A stretch of 64,000 bases of DNA from Luteimicrobium xylanilyticum. Lineage in GTDB: Bacteria > Actinomycetota > Actinomycetes > Actinomycetales > Cellulomonadaceae. How positions within the stretch are numbered: the first letter of the stretch is position 1; every line of letters begins with the position of its first letter. The translations under genes and the position numbers were made by a program. The notes below the pieces were generated by a model. The model did no database searches. It was not told the origin of the DNA and saw only the letters and a program-made list of their open reading frames with translations. Shown piece after piece: positions 53,873 through 62,596 of this stretch. Location of the stretch: NCBI RefSeq assembly GCF_009429125.1, contig NZ_CP045529.1, positions 2,108,001 through 2,172,000 of the forward strand. Reading direction: 5' to 3'.

Positions 53873-54466
53873 GTGAGTCCGGCCGGCGAGGTGCACGTGC
53901 CCGAGGAGTTCCAGCGCGCGCTCCGCTCCTTGCGGGGCGTGCAGGTGCGTGCGGACGTCTCCCTCCACGAGATTCCGGCGCCGACCCGGGTGGCTCCGTT
54001 CGCGCTCGCGCTCACGGGTGAGCTCGCCGGGCACGGCGCCCACGCGACCGACGCCGCCTCGGGGAGGTTCGTGGTCCTGTACGACCCGGACGGCCAGGAG
54101 GTCTGGCAGGGGCGGTTCCGCGCGGTGACGATGGTCCGTGCCCCCCTCGAGCGGGACCTGGTGCGCGACCCCCTCCTGTCGGAGGTCGCGTGGACGTGGC
54201 TGCGCGAGGCGTTGGTCTCGGCGGGTGCGGGCTCGCGCGCCCACGGCGGTACCGTGACACGCGTGATCTCCGAGAGCTTTGGTTCGCTCGCCGACACCCC
54301 GGAGGCGGACGAGATCGAGATCCGTGCGTCCTGGACCCCCACGACGCCGGACCTCGCACCGCACCTGCACGCCTGGGCCCACCTGATGGGGTCGGTCGCA
54401 GGCCGCCCCGCCCTCCCCGAGGGCGTGACCCCGTTGCGCGCGCGCCGCGCCGGGAGCGGCTCGTGA
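53873..54466 (+). CDS. DUF3000 family protein
   Basis: A 197-residue protein with PEEFQRALRSLRGVQVRADVSLHEIPAPTRVAPFA near the start and FVVLYDPDGQEVWQGRFR in the middle, features of the actinobacterial DUF3000 family. Function is unknown; these genes regularly lie just before an RNase D gene, as here. The stop overlaps the RNase D start (GTGA), so the two are coupled, which suggests a shared role in RNA metabolism. No signal peptide or membrane segment. Confidence 0.85.
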   Translation: MSPAGEVHVPEEFQRALRSLRGVQVRADVSLHEIPAPTRVAPFALALTGELAGHGAHATDAASGRFVVLYDPDGQEVWQGRFRAVTMVRAPLERDLVRDPLLSEVAWTWLREALVSAGAGSRAHGGTVTRVISESFGSLADTPEADEIEIRASWTPTTPDLAPHLHAWAHLMGSVAGRPALPEGVTPLRARRAGSGS

Positions 54467-55704
54467 CCCAGGGCACCACCGACGACGCCGCTCCCGCCCC
54501 CGAGCCCGACGTCACCCCGCTGCGCGAGCCCGCGGGCGGTGTGCCGCGCGTCGTGGCGACGCCGGCGGCCTACCGGGACGCCGTCGAGCGTCTCGCGGCG
54601 GGCACCGGACCCGTGGCCGTCGACGCCGAGCGCGCGTCCGGGTACCGGTACGGCCAGCGGACCTACCTGGTGCAGGTGCGCCGCGAGGACGTCGGCACGT
54701 TCCTGGTGGACCCGGTGCCGTTCGAGGACCTGCGCGAGCTCGGCGACGCCCTCGGCGACGCGGAGTGGGTGCTGCACGCGGCGACCCAGGACCTGCCGGG
54801 TCTCGCCGACCTGGCGATGCGACCGGCTCGCGTGTTCGACACCGAGCTCGCGGCACGCCTGCTCGGGTACGAGCGGGTCGGGCTCGGGGCCGTGGTGGCG
54901 CGCGTCCTGGGCCTCGGTCTCGCGAAGGAGCACTCGGCCCAGGACTGGTCGACGCGCCCGCTCCCGGAGGACTGGCTGAAGTACGCGGCCCTGGACGTCG
55001 AGCTCCTGGTGCCGCTGCGTGAGCACCTGCTCGCCGAGCTCACCGAGCAGGGCAAGGCCGACTGGGCGGCGCAGGAGTTCGAGTCCGAGCGGCTCGCGCC
55101 CCCGGCGCCGCCTCGCGTCGACCCGTGGCGACGGACCTCGGGTTCGCACGCGTTGCGCGACCGGCGCCGCCTCGCCGTCGTCCGCGGGCTGTGGGAGGCC
55201 CGGGACGCGAACGCGCGGCTGCGCGACCTGTCCCCCGGACGGGTCCTGCCCGACCGGGCGATCGTCGCCGCCGCCCAGGCGCTGCCGCGCACGGTGGCCG
55301 ACCTGACACGCCTGCCCGAGTTCGCGAGCAAGGGCACGAAGCGGCGCGCACCGGTCTGGCAGCGCGCGATCTCCGAGGCGCTGGCGCTGCCCGCCGACGC
55401 CCTCCCGTCGCTGCGCGGTCCGGGCACGGACGCGCCGCCACCGGCCCGCGCGTGGGCGGACCGCGACCCGGCCGCCTGGGCGCGGCTCGAGGTCGCCCGA
55501 CCGCTCGTGGCCCAGATCGCCGAGGACCACCACCTGCCCACGGAGAACCTCCTGCAGCCGGACGCGCTGCGCCGCCTGTGCTGGACGCCGCCCGAGCCGT
55601 TCACGCTCGACGGCGTGGCCGCGTTCCTGCGTGGCCGCGGCGCGCGCGAGTGGCAGATCGGGCTCGTGGCGCAGCCGCTCGTGGACGCGCTGGCCGGCGC
55701 CTGA
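54463..55704 (+). CDS. rnd: Ribonuclease D (3'-5' exonuclease with HRDC domain)
   Basis: A DEDD-family exonuclease of 413 residues expected to trim RNA 3' ends. The exonuclease motifs are AVDAERASGYRY (DxE), HAATQDLPGL and YAALDVELL (YxxxD). Residues of about 210-290 form an HRDC domain (WRRTSGSHALRDRRRLAVVRGLWEARD). A further C-terminal helical domain with ENLLQPDALRRLCW is typical of actinobacterial members. GTG start coupled to the DUF3000 gene. Confidence 0.93.
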   Translation: MTQGTTDDAAPAPEPDVTPLREPAGGVPRVVATPAAYRDAVERLAAGTGPVAVDAERASGYRYGQRTYLVQVRREDVGTFLVDPVPFEDLRELGDALGDAEWVLHAATQDLPGLADLAMRPARVFDTELAARLLGYERVGLGAVVARVLGLGLAKEHSAQDWSTRPLPEDWLKYAALDVELLVPLREHLLAELTEQGKADWAAQEFESERLAPPAPPRVDPWRRTSGSHALRDRRRLAVVRGLWEARDANARLRDLSPGRVLPDRAIVAAAQALPRTVADLTRLPEFASKGTKRRAPVWQRAISEALALPADALPSLRGPGTDAPPPARAWADRDPAAWARLEVARPLVAQIAEDHHLPTENLLQPDALRRLCWTPPEPFTLDGVAAFLRGRGAREWQIGLVAQPLVDALAGA

Positions 55705-55745
55705 GCCGTCGGCCGACGCGGCCACGGGTGGCGCTCCGCGCCGGG

Positions 55746-55751
55746 TAAGGT
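55746..55751 (+). promoter_or_regulatory. -10 box of a probable leaderless transcript (FemAB gene)
   Basis: TAAGGT ends 7 nt before the ATG at 55759, with no good ribosome site. Confidence 0.55.
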
Positions 55752-55758
55752 TCAGGCC

Positions 55759-56757
55759 ATGCCCGGTTCCTCCCCTCTCGTGACCGTGATCGACGACCAG
55801 ACCCTCTGGGACTCCGAGGTCGACCGGCTCGGCGGTCACCCGCTCCAGCTCTGGGGCTGGGGCCAGGTCAAGGCCGACGGCGCCTGGACCTCCCACCACG
55901 TCGAGATCTCGCAGGGCGACGAGACGATCGGCCTCGCGCAGGTCCTCGTCCGCCAGCTCCCGTCGCCGTTCCGTTCGCTCGCCCACGTCCCGCGCGGCCC
56001 GGTCGTGCCGGACCCCGCGCTGCGCGGGCTCGTGTGCGACGCGGTCGCGAACTGGTGCCGCAAGGAGATCGGCGGGATCTCGGTGACGTTCGAGCCCGAC
56101 TGGGACGCGTCCGACCCGCTCGAGGTCGCGGGCGCCGTGCCGTCGCCGAACCCGATCCTCTACCCCAAGACGCTCATCCTCGACCTGTCGAAGACCGAGG
56201 ACGAGCTGCTCGCCGCGATGTCCCGCACCACCCGCTACGACATCCGCAAGGGCCTGCGCACCGGCCTCGACGTCCGCCGCGTCGAGACCGAGGACGAGGT
56301 CCGCGGCGTCCTGGACGTCTACCACGAGACCGCGTCCCGGGCCGGGTTCGCCCTGCACGACGACGAGTACTACCTCGCGATCCACCGCTACCTCGGCGAC
56401 CGGTCGCTCCTGGTCGCCGCGTTCGACGCCGACGGCAAGCCGTGCTCGTTCGTGTGGGACGTCGTGTCCGCCACGACCGCGTTCGAGCTGTACGGCGGTC
56501 AGAACGACGCGGGCCGCTCGCTGCGCGCCAACGCGCCCGTGAAGTGGAAGGCCGTCACGATCTCCCGCGACGCCGGGCTGCGCCGCTACGACATGAACGG
56601 CCTGCTCAACGACGGGATCTCCGAGTTCAAGAAGTCGTTCGCGCAGCACGAGGACGAGCTGACCGCGTCGTTCGACGTCCCGTTCTCCCCGCTCTACAGC
56701 ATGTGGAACAAGGCGCTCCCCCTCGCGAAGAAGGCGGTGCGCAAGGTCCGCGGCTGA
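55759..56757 (+). CDS. FemAB-family peptidoglycan bridge aminoacyltransferase
   Basis: A Fem/GNAT-fold transferase of 332 residues that uses aminoacyl-tRNA to add amino acids to lipid-linked peptidoglycan precursors. The two tandem GNAT halves are visible: GHPLQLWGWGQVKADGAW at the start, TTRYDIRKGLRTGLDVRRV in the middle, and FELYGGQNDAGRSLRANAPVKW to NGLLNDGISEFKKSFAQHED at the end, typical of FemX-like proteins. It lies 2 kb from the D-aspartate-ligase-like operon, so both may take part in cross-bridge synthesis. The amino acid donor is not predictable. Confidence 0.9.
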   Translation: MPGSSPLVTVIDDQTLWDSEVDRLGGHPLQLWGWGQVKADGAWTSHHVEISQGDETIGLAQVLVRQLPSPFRSLAHVPRGPVVPDPALRGLVCDAVANWCRKEIGGISVTFEPDWDASDPLEVAGAVPSPNPILYPKTLILDLSKTEDELLAAMSRTTRYDIRKGLRTGLDVRRVETEDEVRGVLDVYHETASRAGFALHDDEYYLAIHRYLGDRSLLVAAFDADGKPCSFVWDVVSATTAFELYGGQNDAGRSLRANAPVKWKAVTISRDAGLRRYDMNGLLNDGISEFKKSFAQHEDELTASFDVPFSPLYSMWNKALPLAKKAVRKVRG

Positions 56758-56777
56758 CCTCACCCCCACGCTCGCTC

Positions 56778-56816
56778 ACGACGGCGGCGCTCCCACCCGG
56801 GGTGCGCCGCCGTCGT
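56778..56816. terminator. Bidirectional terminator
   Basis: ACGACGGCGGCGC pairs with GCGCCGCCGTCGT over 13 bp with a 13-nt loop. It lies between the convergent FemAB and SRPBCC genes. Confidence 0.8.
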
Positions 56817-56818
56817 CG

Positions 56819-57280
56819 TCACCGCTGGTCGGCCAGCACGGCGTCCAGCTTGCCGAACGTGCGGCGCCACCCTGGCGCGTAGTCGTGCGACGAGACCCCG
56901 ACCAGCTCCCCGTGCACGAACCGCATCACGGTGGCGTCACCGTCACCGACGAGCTCCACCGTGACCCGTGACACGGCGCCCGGCTCGGACTCCCACGACC
57001 ACGTGAAGTCCAGGACGTCCGGTTCCTCGACGCGGAGGTACTCCCCGCGGGACGTGTGCGCGTCGCCGCTCGGGTCCCGGAACGAGATCTCGAACCGGCC
57101 TCCGACGCGGACGTCGAGCTCGGCGGACGTCACGACGCCGTCAGGATCCGACCCCCACCACCTGCTCACACGCTCGGGATCCGTCCACGCCCGCCAGACG
57201 ACGGCGAGCGGAGCCTCGAACCTGTGCTCGATCTCCACCGAGGAGACGGACGCTTCCGAGGGCTGCGGCAGGTCTGTCAT
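56819..57280 (-). CDS. SRPBCC/AHSA1 domain protein
   Basis: A 153-residue START-like ligand-binding protein of the AHSA1 (activator of Hsp90 ATPase-like) type. Recognisable parts are IEHRFEAPLAVVWRAWTDPERVSRWWG, the GGRFEISFRDPSG turn, and the C-terminal WRRTFGKLDAVL helix. No catalytic residues are predicted. The ATG at 57280 has TACGAT 6 nt upstream and no ribosome site, and an in-frame codon further upstream was rejected for that reason. Ligand unknown. Confidence 0.9.
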   Translation of the reverse strand: MTDLPQPSEASVSSVEIEHRFEAPLAVVWRAWTDPERVSRWWGSDPDGVVTSAELDVRVGGRFEISFRDPSGDAHTSRGEYLRVEEPDVLDFTWSWESEPGAVSRVTVELVGDGDATVMRFVHGELVGVSSHDYAPGWRRTFGKLDAVLADQR

Positions 57281-57286
57281 GCACGC

Positions 57287-57292
57287 ATCGTA
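57287..57292 (-). promoter_or_regulatory. -10 box of a probable leaderless transcript (SRPBCC)
   Basis: On the minus strand TACGAT ends 6 nt before the ATG at 57280. Confidence 0.6.
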
Positions 57293-57348
57293 GGGCGCCG
57301 TGCCGACGGCGTCGTGGCGCACGTCACCCCGCCGCGAGGAGGAGTGCG

Positions 57349-57376
57349 TGGACTTTCCTAGGACTCGCGGTATCGT
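57349..57376 (+). promoter_or_regulatory. Possible promoter of fadA-fadB
   Basis: TGGACT (57349-57354) and TATCGT (57371-57376) are 16 bp apart. The predicted start gives a leader of about 48 nt that contains the GGAGAA ribosome site of fadA. A regulator site was not recognised. Confidence 0.45.
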
Positions 57377-57430
57377 GTTTCTCGCGTCGACGGACCGCCC
57401 AGGACATCGCAGTCCAGATCAGGAGAAGCA

Positions 57431-58669
57431 ATGACCACCGCCTCCACCCGCCCGACCGTGCGTGACGTCGTCTTCGTCGACGGCGTACGCACCCCGTTCG
57501 GCAAGGCCAGGCCCGACGGCCTGTACGCCGGCACCCGCGCCGACGACCTCGCCGTCAAGACCGTGCGCGAGCTCCTGCGCCGCCACCCCGAGCTCCCGCC
57601 CGAGCGCATCGACGAGGTCGCGATCGCAGCCACCACGCAGCAGGGCGACCAGGGCCTCACCCTCGGCCGGTCCGTGGCCGTCCTCTCCGGGCTCCCCAAG
57701 ACCGTCCCCGGCTACGCCATCGACCGCATGTGCGCCGGCGCGATGACCGCCGTCACCACCACCGCCTCCGGGATCATGGCCGGCATGCAGGACGTCGCCC
57801 TCGCCGGCGGCGTCGAGCACATGGGCCACCACCCCATGGGCTTCGACGCGGACCCCAACCCCCGCTTCCTCACCGAACACCTCGTCGAGGGCGACGCCCT
57901 CGTCATGGGCGCCACCGCCGAGAACCTCCACGACCGCTTCCCGCACCTGACCAAGGACCGCGCCGACGCCTACGGCGTCCAGTCCCAGGCCCGGTACGCC
58001 CGCGCGCTCGCGGACGGCAACATCACGCCCGACCTCGTGCCCGTCGCCGTGCGCTCGGAGCTCGGCTGGGGCCTCGCCACGGCCGACGAGCTCCCCCGCC
58101 CCGGCACGACCGTCGAGGCCATCGCGAACCTCAAGACGCCCTTCCGCCCGGGCGGCCGCGTGACCGCGGGCAACGCGTCCCCGCTGACCGACGGCGCGAC
58201 CATGTCGCTCGTCGCGTCCGGCGAGATCGCGGACGAGCTCGGCCTCGCACCGCGCATGCGGATGGTCTCGTTCGCGTTCGCGGGCGTCGACCCCGAGATC
58301 ATGGGCTTCGGCCCGATCCCGTCCACGGAGAAGGCGCTCGCCAAGGCGTCGCTGACCATCGACGACATCGGCCTGTTCGAGATCAACGAGGCGTTCGCCG
58401 TCCAGGTCCTCGCGTTCCTCGACCACTTCAAAATCGACGACGACGACCCGCGCGTGAACCCGTACGGAGGCGCGATCGCCGTCGGGCACCCGCTCGCGTC
58501 GTCGGGCGTGCGCCTCATGACGCAGCTCGCGCGCGAGTTCGAGCAGCACCCCGACGTGCGGTACGGCATCACCACCATGTGCGTCGGCCTCGGCATGGGC
58601 GGCACGGTGATCTGGGAGAACCCGAACCACGCCGACTACTCCGGCCACTCCGACGCCACGCGCCGCTGA
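57431..58669 (+). CDS. fadA: Acetyl-CoA acyltransferase (thiolase)
   Basis: The thiolase of beta-oxidation, 412 residues, cleaving 3-ketoacyl-CoA to acetyl-CoA and a shortened acyl-CoA. The nucleophile is C101 in DRMCAGAM, with H353 in GHPLASSG and C384 in TTMCVGLGMGG; all three are present. INEAFAVQVLAF matches the family. GGAGAAGCA precedes the ATG. It lies 45 bp upstream of fadB, together forming the core of a fatty-acid oxidation complex. Confidence 0.95.
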   Translation: MTTASTRPTVRDVVFVDGVRTPFGKARPDGLYAGTRADDLAVKTVRELLRRHPELPPERIDEVAIAATTQQGDQGLTLGRSVAVLSGLPKTVPGYAIDRMCAGAMTAVTTTASGIMAGMQDVALAGGVEHMGHHPMGFDADPNPRFLTEHLVEGDALVMGATAENLHDRFPHLTKDRADAYGVQSQARYARALADGNITPDLVPVAVRSELGWGLATADELPRPGTTVEAIANLKTPFRPGGRVTAGNASPLTDGATMSLVASGEIADELGLAPRMRMVSFAFAGVDPEIMGFGPIPSTEKALAKASLTIDDIGLFEINEAFAVQVLAFLDHFKIDDDDPRVNPYGGAIAVGHPLASSGVRLMTQLAREFEQHPDVRYGITTMCVGLGMGGTVIWENPNHADYSGHSDATRR

Positions 58670-58714
58670 GCCGACGCCGCACCCGATGAACTTCAACCCA
58701 GGGACGGATCACCG

Positions 58715-60862
58715 ATGACCGACACCGCTGCGACCCCCGCCGCACCCACCCCGCGCGCCGAGCGGGTCACCCACTTCCTCGTGCGCGACGTCGCGCTCCC
58801 CGACGACCTCGGCACGCTCGCCCTCGTCACCCTCGACAACGGGCTCGACCACACCAAGCCCACGACCCTCGGCCCGCAGGGCATCGCGGAGCTGCAGGCC
58901 GTCGTCGAGCGCCTGCACGAGCGCGCGACCGCCGGCGAGATCGTCGCCGTCGGCGTGACCGGCAAGCCGTACTTCCTCGCCGCGGGCGCCGACCTCACCC
59001 AGGTCGCCGCCGTGACCTCCCGCGACGACGCCCTCACCCTCGGCCAGGGCGGCCACGCCGCCTACCGAGCCCTGTCCGAGGTCGGCGTCCCGACCTTCGC
59101 GTACATCAACGGGGTCGCGCTCGGCGGGGGCCTCGAGATCGCCCTCAACTGCGACTACCGGACCGTCGCGTCCGACGCCGCAGCCATTGCCCTCCCGGAG
59201 ACCGGCCTCGGCCTCGTTCCCGGCTGGGGCGGCGCGTACCTCGTGCCCCGGCTGATCGGCGTGCAGAAGGCCCTCGACGTCATCCTCACCCGTCCCGCCC
59301 AGAACAAGCCGTTCAAGGCCGCGGAGGCCTACGAGCTCGGGCTCGCCGACGCGATCTTCGACGCCGCCGACTTCCTCGAGGAGTCCATCCGCTGGACCGC
59401 GGCGATCCTGCGCGGCGAGATCGTCGTCGAGCGGCGCCCGCTCGACGACGAGGCCACCTGGAAGGGCGTCACCGACGCGGCCCGCCAGCGCCTCGACGCG
59501 ACCGTCCACGGCTCGCGCCCCGCGCCCTACCGCGCGCTCGACCTCGTCACCGCCGCCCGTGACTCCGACAAGACCACGGCGTTCGCCGCCGAGGACGAGG
59601 CGCTCGCGGACCTCATCATGACCGACGAGATGCGCGCGAGCGTGTACGCGTTCCAGCTCGTCTCGCACGGCAAGAAGCCCGTCGGCGCCCCCGACCCGTC
59701 GCTCGCGCGTCCCGTCACGCGGGTCGGCATCGTCGGCGCCGGGCTCATGGCCGCGCAGATCGCGCTGCTGTTCGCCCAGCGCCTGCAGGTGCCGGTCGTC
59801 ATGCGCGACATCGACCAGGAACGCGTCGACAAGGGCCTCGGCTTCGTCCAGTCCCAGCTCGCGCGCCTCGTCTCGACCGGCCGCATGTCCAAGGACACCG
59901 CCGCGCGCATCACCGCGCAGGTGCACGGGACCACCGACGTCCAGGACTTCGCGACGTGCGACTTCGTGATCGAGGCCGTGACCGAGGTCCTCGGCCTCAA
60001 GAAGAAGGTGTTCGCCGAGCTCGAGGGCATCGTGTCGCCGGAGACGATCCTCGCGACCAACACCTCGGCCCTGTCGATCACCGAGATGGCGGCCGACCTC
60101 CAGCACCCGGAGCGCGTCGTCGGGATCCACTTCTTCAACCCCGTCGCCGCCATGCCGCTCGTCGAGGTCATCCACGCGGAGAAGACGTCCGACGAGGCCC
60201 TCGCGACCGCGTTCGCCGTCACCAAGAAGCTCCGCAAGACGTCGGTGCTCGTCAAGGACCGCCCCGGGTTCGTCGTCAACCGGCTCCTCGTGCTCGTCAT
60301 GGGCAAGATCGTCGAGGCCGTCGAGCACGGGACCCCCGTCGAGGTCGCCGATCGCGCCACCGACCCGCTCGGCTTCCCCATGCCGACGTTCGAGCTGTTC
60401 GACCTCGTCGGCCCCGCCGTCGGCCTGCACGTGCTCCAGTCGCTGCGCGAGGACCTCGGCGACCGCTTCCCCGCCTCCCCCGGCCTCGAGAAGCTCGTCG
60501 CCGACGGGACGCGCGTCGTCCTCGACGCGCCCGCCAAGGGCCTGCCCAAGCCGGTCAACCCGGAGATCCAGGGTGTGTTCGACGGCGCGGGCGGAGCCGG
60601 TGCGGCCGACGCCACCCAGGCGCTCGACGCAGCCGGCGTCCTCGACGCGACCCTCACCGCCCTCACCCGCGAGATCGGGCTCATGCTCGACGAGGGCGTC
60701 GTCGCGACCCCCCAGCAGATCGACCTCTGCATGATCCTCGGCGCCGGCTGGCCGTTCCACCTCGGCGGCATCACGCCCTACCTGGACCGCTCGGGCTACT
60801 CCGAGCGCGTCCTGGGCAAGCGGTTCCTGCCCGACGGCGTCGCGAACGTCCCGCGCGGCTGA
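58715..60862 (+). CDS. fadB: 3-hydroxyacyl-CoA dehydrogenase/enoyl-CoA hydratase FadB-like
   Basis: A bifunctional beta-oxidation enzyme of 715 residues. The N-terminal crotonase domain has AAGADLTQVAAV (oxyanion hole), GGGLEIALNCDYR and ALPETGLGLVPGWGG with both catalytic glutamates. The dehydrogenase half has VGIVGAGLMAAQIALLFAQ, the catalytic histidine in GIHFFNPVAAMPLVE, and two C-terminal dehydrogenase domains. In GAGLMAAQI the usual GxGxMG is GxGxMA, a small deviation in the NAD-binding turn. It is co-transcribed with fadA. Confidence 0.95.
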   Translation: MTDTAATPAAPTPRAERVTHFLVRDVALPDDLGTLALVTLDNGLDHTKPTTLGPQGIAELQAVVERLHERATAGEIVAVGVTGKPYFLAAGADLTQVAAVTSRDDALTLGQGGHAAYRALSEVGVPTFAYINGVALGGGLEIALNCDYRTVASDAAAIALPETGLGLVPGWGGAYLVPRLIGVQKALDVILTRPAQNKPFKAAEAYELGLADAIFDAADFLEESIRWTAAILRGEIVVERRPLDDEATWKGVTDAARQRLDATVHGSRPAPYRALDLVTAARDSDKTTAFAAEDEALADLIMTDEMRASVYAFQLVSHGKKPVGAPDPSLARPVTRVGIVGAGLMAAQIALLFAQRLQVPVVMRDIDQERVDKGLGFVQSQLARLVSTGRMSKDTAARITAQVHGTTDVQDFATCDFVIEAVTEVLGLKKKVFAELEGIVSPETILATNTSALSITEMAADLQHPERVVGIHFFNPVAAMPLVEVIHAEKTSDEALATAFAVTKKLRKTSVLVKDRPGFVVNRLLVLVMGKIVEAVEHGTPVEVADRATDPLGFPMPTFELFDLVGPAVGLHVLQSLREDLGDRFPASPGLEKLVADGTRVVLDAPAKGLPKPVNPEIQGVFDGAGGAGAADATQALDAAGVLDATLTALTREIGLMLDEGVVATPQQIDLCMILGAGWPFHLGGITPYLDRSGYSERVLGKRFLPDGVANVPRG

Positions 60863-60879
60863 CGCACTCCGCGCGTCCG

Positions 60880-60921
60880 ACGACGGCGCCCGCACCCGCT
60901 CCCGGGTGCGGGCGCCGTCGT
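60880..60921 (+). terminator. Terminator of fadA-fadB
   Basis: A perfect 19-bp stem (ACGACGGCGCCCGCACCCG with its complement) and a 4-nt loop lie 18 bp after the fadB stop. No T-run follows, as is common in GC-rich actinobacteria. Confidence 0.85.
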
Positions 60922-60953
60922 CATGAGCCCTGAACGGGTACAGAATCCGAGGC

Positions 60954-61382
60954 ATGCGACTCGACGAGGCGACCTGCCGTGAACGGCTCGCCGGCGCCCG
61001 GCACGCCCACCTCGCGACCACCGGCGCCGACGCCCAGCCGCACGTCGTGCCCGTGACGTTAGCTCTCATGGGCGACGACCTCGTCACCGCCGTCGACCAG
61101 AAGCCCAAGAGCACGCACCGGCTCCGACGGCTTGCGAACATCGCCGACAACCCGCGCGTCACCGTGCTCGCCGACCGGTACGACGACGACTGGACCCGCC
61201 TGTGGTGGGTCCGCGCCGACGGCCTCGCGCGCCTCGACCATGACGGACCCGCGTTCGACACGGCGCTCGAGGCCCTCGCCGAGCGCTACCCGCAGTACCG
61301 GGACGACCCGCCGCGCGGCCCGGTCGTCCGCGTGCGCATCGAGCGCTGGACCGTCTGGACCTACGCCGACACCGGGACCTGA
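60954..61382 (+). CDS. PPOX-class F420-dependent oxidoreductase-like protein (TIGR03668 type)
   Basis: A split-barrel flavin/F420-binding protein of 142 residues. The first strands read ARHAHLATTGADAQPHVVPVTLAL, and THRLRRLANIADNPRVTVLADRYDDDWTRLWWVRADG is characteristic of the TIGR03668 group of PPOX-class F420-dependent proteins. No F420 biosynthesis genes are in the window, so cofactor use is inferred from the family. A CCGAGGC segment just before the ATG may be a ribosome site; CAGAAT 7 nt upstream may be a -10 box. Confidence 0.85.
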   Translation: MRLDEATCRERLAGARHAHLATTGADAQPHVVPVTLALMGDDLVTAVDQKPKSTHRLRRLANIADNPRVTVLADRYDDDWTRLWWVRADGLARLDHDGPAFDTALEALAERYPQYRDDPPRGPVVRVRIERWTVWTYADTGT

Positions 61383-61408
61383 TCCCACGAAGTATACCGG
61401 CGGCCGTA

Positions 61409-62143
61409 CTACCTCGCGCGATCGGATGGTGCGCTGGGACCGGCGTCCAGGCCGAGGAAGCTGCGGACCGGGGCGACGCCGTGGAGCTCGACGTCCGGCC
61501 GGTCGGCCTGCGCCTCCCACGCCTCCCGGGTGAGTCGGTAGCGGTTGCTCAGCGCCGGCTTCCCCTCCCGCGCGACGACGTCGACGCCGTTCGGCTCGTA
61601 GCCGATCCGGCGCGTGACGCCGTTGGAGGGCGCGTTGTCGGCAAACGCCGTCGTCACGGCGACGTCGAGCCCCAGCCCCTCGAACAGCAGATGCAGGACG
61701 AGACGCCGCATCCGGGTCCCGATGCCGTGGCCCTGGTACGCGAGCCCGAGCCACGACCCCGTCTCGACGGTTCGGGTGATGGCGACGTCGGTACCGAAGA
61801 AACCTTGGATCCCGACGGGCTCGCCGGCGCTCAGAACCGCGAGCTCGAGCCGCGTGTTGCCAGTGCCCGAGACGGCTCCTCGCCCACCCCAGTGGTAGGT
61901 CACGACGCTGCGGGCGACGTCGAGCGGGGTGCCACGCGTCCACGGCGTGGTGAACGGCATAGCGTCCTCGGCATGCACTCCCTGGGCCGCGACCTCCGCG
62001 AGGCGGAACAGCAGGTCGTCGTCGAGGTAGCGGAGCTCGAGGTCGTCGCTCACGACTCGCAGGCCGGCGAACGGCCAGATCTCCTCGGTGGTCAGAGCGA
62101 CGGGCGTCTCGGGGGCGGCAGGCGGTGCGGCGGGCGTCGTCAT
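61409..62143 (-). CDS. GNAT family N-acetyltransferase (RimJ/RimL-like)
   Basis: A 244-residue acetyltransferase. The acetyl-CoA loop is in GSWLGLAYQGHGIGTRMRR, and TTAFADNAPSNGVTRRIGYEPNG is the C-terminal RimJ/RimL-type segment that orders the cofactor. An N-terminal extension of about 25 Pro/Ala/Thr residues precedes the fold. Likely an amino-group acetyltransferase acting on a protein N-terminus or small molecule; substrate unknown. It faces the PPOX gene convergently. Confidence 0.88.
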   Translation of the reverse strand: MTTPAAPPAAPETPVALTTEEIWPFAGLRVVSDDLELRYLDDDLLFRLAEVAAQGVHAEDAMPFTTPWTRGTPLDVARSVVTYHWGGRGAVSGTGNTRLELAVLSAGEPVGIQGFFGTDVAITRTVETGSWLGLAYQGHGIGTRMRRLVLHLLFEGLGLDVAVTTAFADNAPSNGVTRRIGYEPNGVDVVAREGKPALSNRYRLTREAWEAQADRPDVELHGVAPVRSFLGLDAGPSAPSDRAR

Positions 62144-62197
62144 GCGCCGACGCTGCCAGCCCGACCTGGGCCGAAGCAAGCGGAATGCGAGCCCCGG

Positions 62198-62596
62198 TCA
62201 GCGCGCCCAGGGCGCGATGGTCGCAGCGACCGTGGCGACATCGCCCAGGGAACCGTCGGCGATGGCCATGGTCAGCGAGAAGAGCTCCTCGTGGGGTGCG
62301 ACGAAGCGGCGTCCGTTGAGTCCGTAGAACACGACGACCGCGACGACACCGAGTCGCTTGTTGCCGTCCACGAGCGCGTGGTTCTGCACGACCGAGAGCA
62401 TGAGTGCGGCGGCCTTCGTGTCGAGCGTCGGGTATGCCTCGACCCCGAACATCGAGCTCTGTGGCCGGTGGACCGCCGAGTCGAGCGCGCCCCAGTCGCG
62501 GACGACGGGCTCCTTCTCGAGCAGCGCCCGTCCTGCGGCCAGGAGGTCGTCGACCTCGAGGTACTCGACGGGACCGGTGCCGACGGACCCGCTCAC
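62198..62596 (-). CDS. doc: Fic/Doc family toxin
   Basis: A small Doc-type protein of 132 residues. The active-site motif is H73 to R81 (HALVDGNKR), where the canonical form is HxFx(D/N)(A/G)NKR; the second position is Leu rather than Phe, and the phosphate-binding residues are kept. Doc toxins phosphorylate EF-Tu; related Fic proteins transfer AMP. The GTG start overlaps the antitoxin stop (GTGA), a classic antitoxin-first order. EYLEVDDLLAAGRALL is the typical N-terminus. Confidence 0.9.
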   Translation of the reverse strand: MSGSVGTGPVEYLEVDDLLAAGRALLEKEPVVRDWGALDSAVHRPQSSMFGVEAYPTLDTKAAALMLSVVQNHALVDGNKRLGVVAVVVFYGLNGRRFVAPHEELFSLTMAIADGSLGDVATVAATIAPWAR

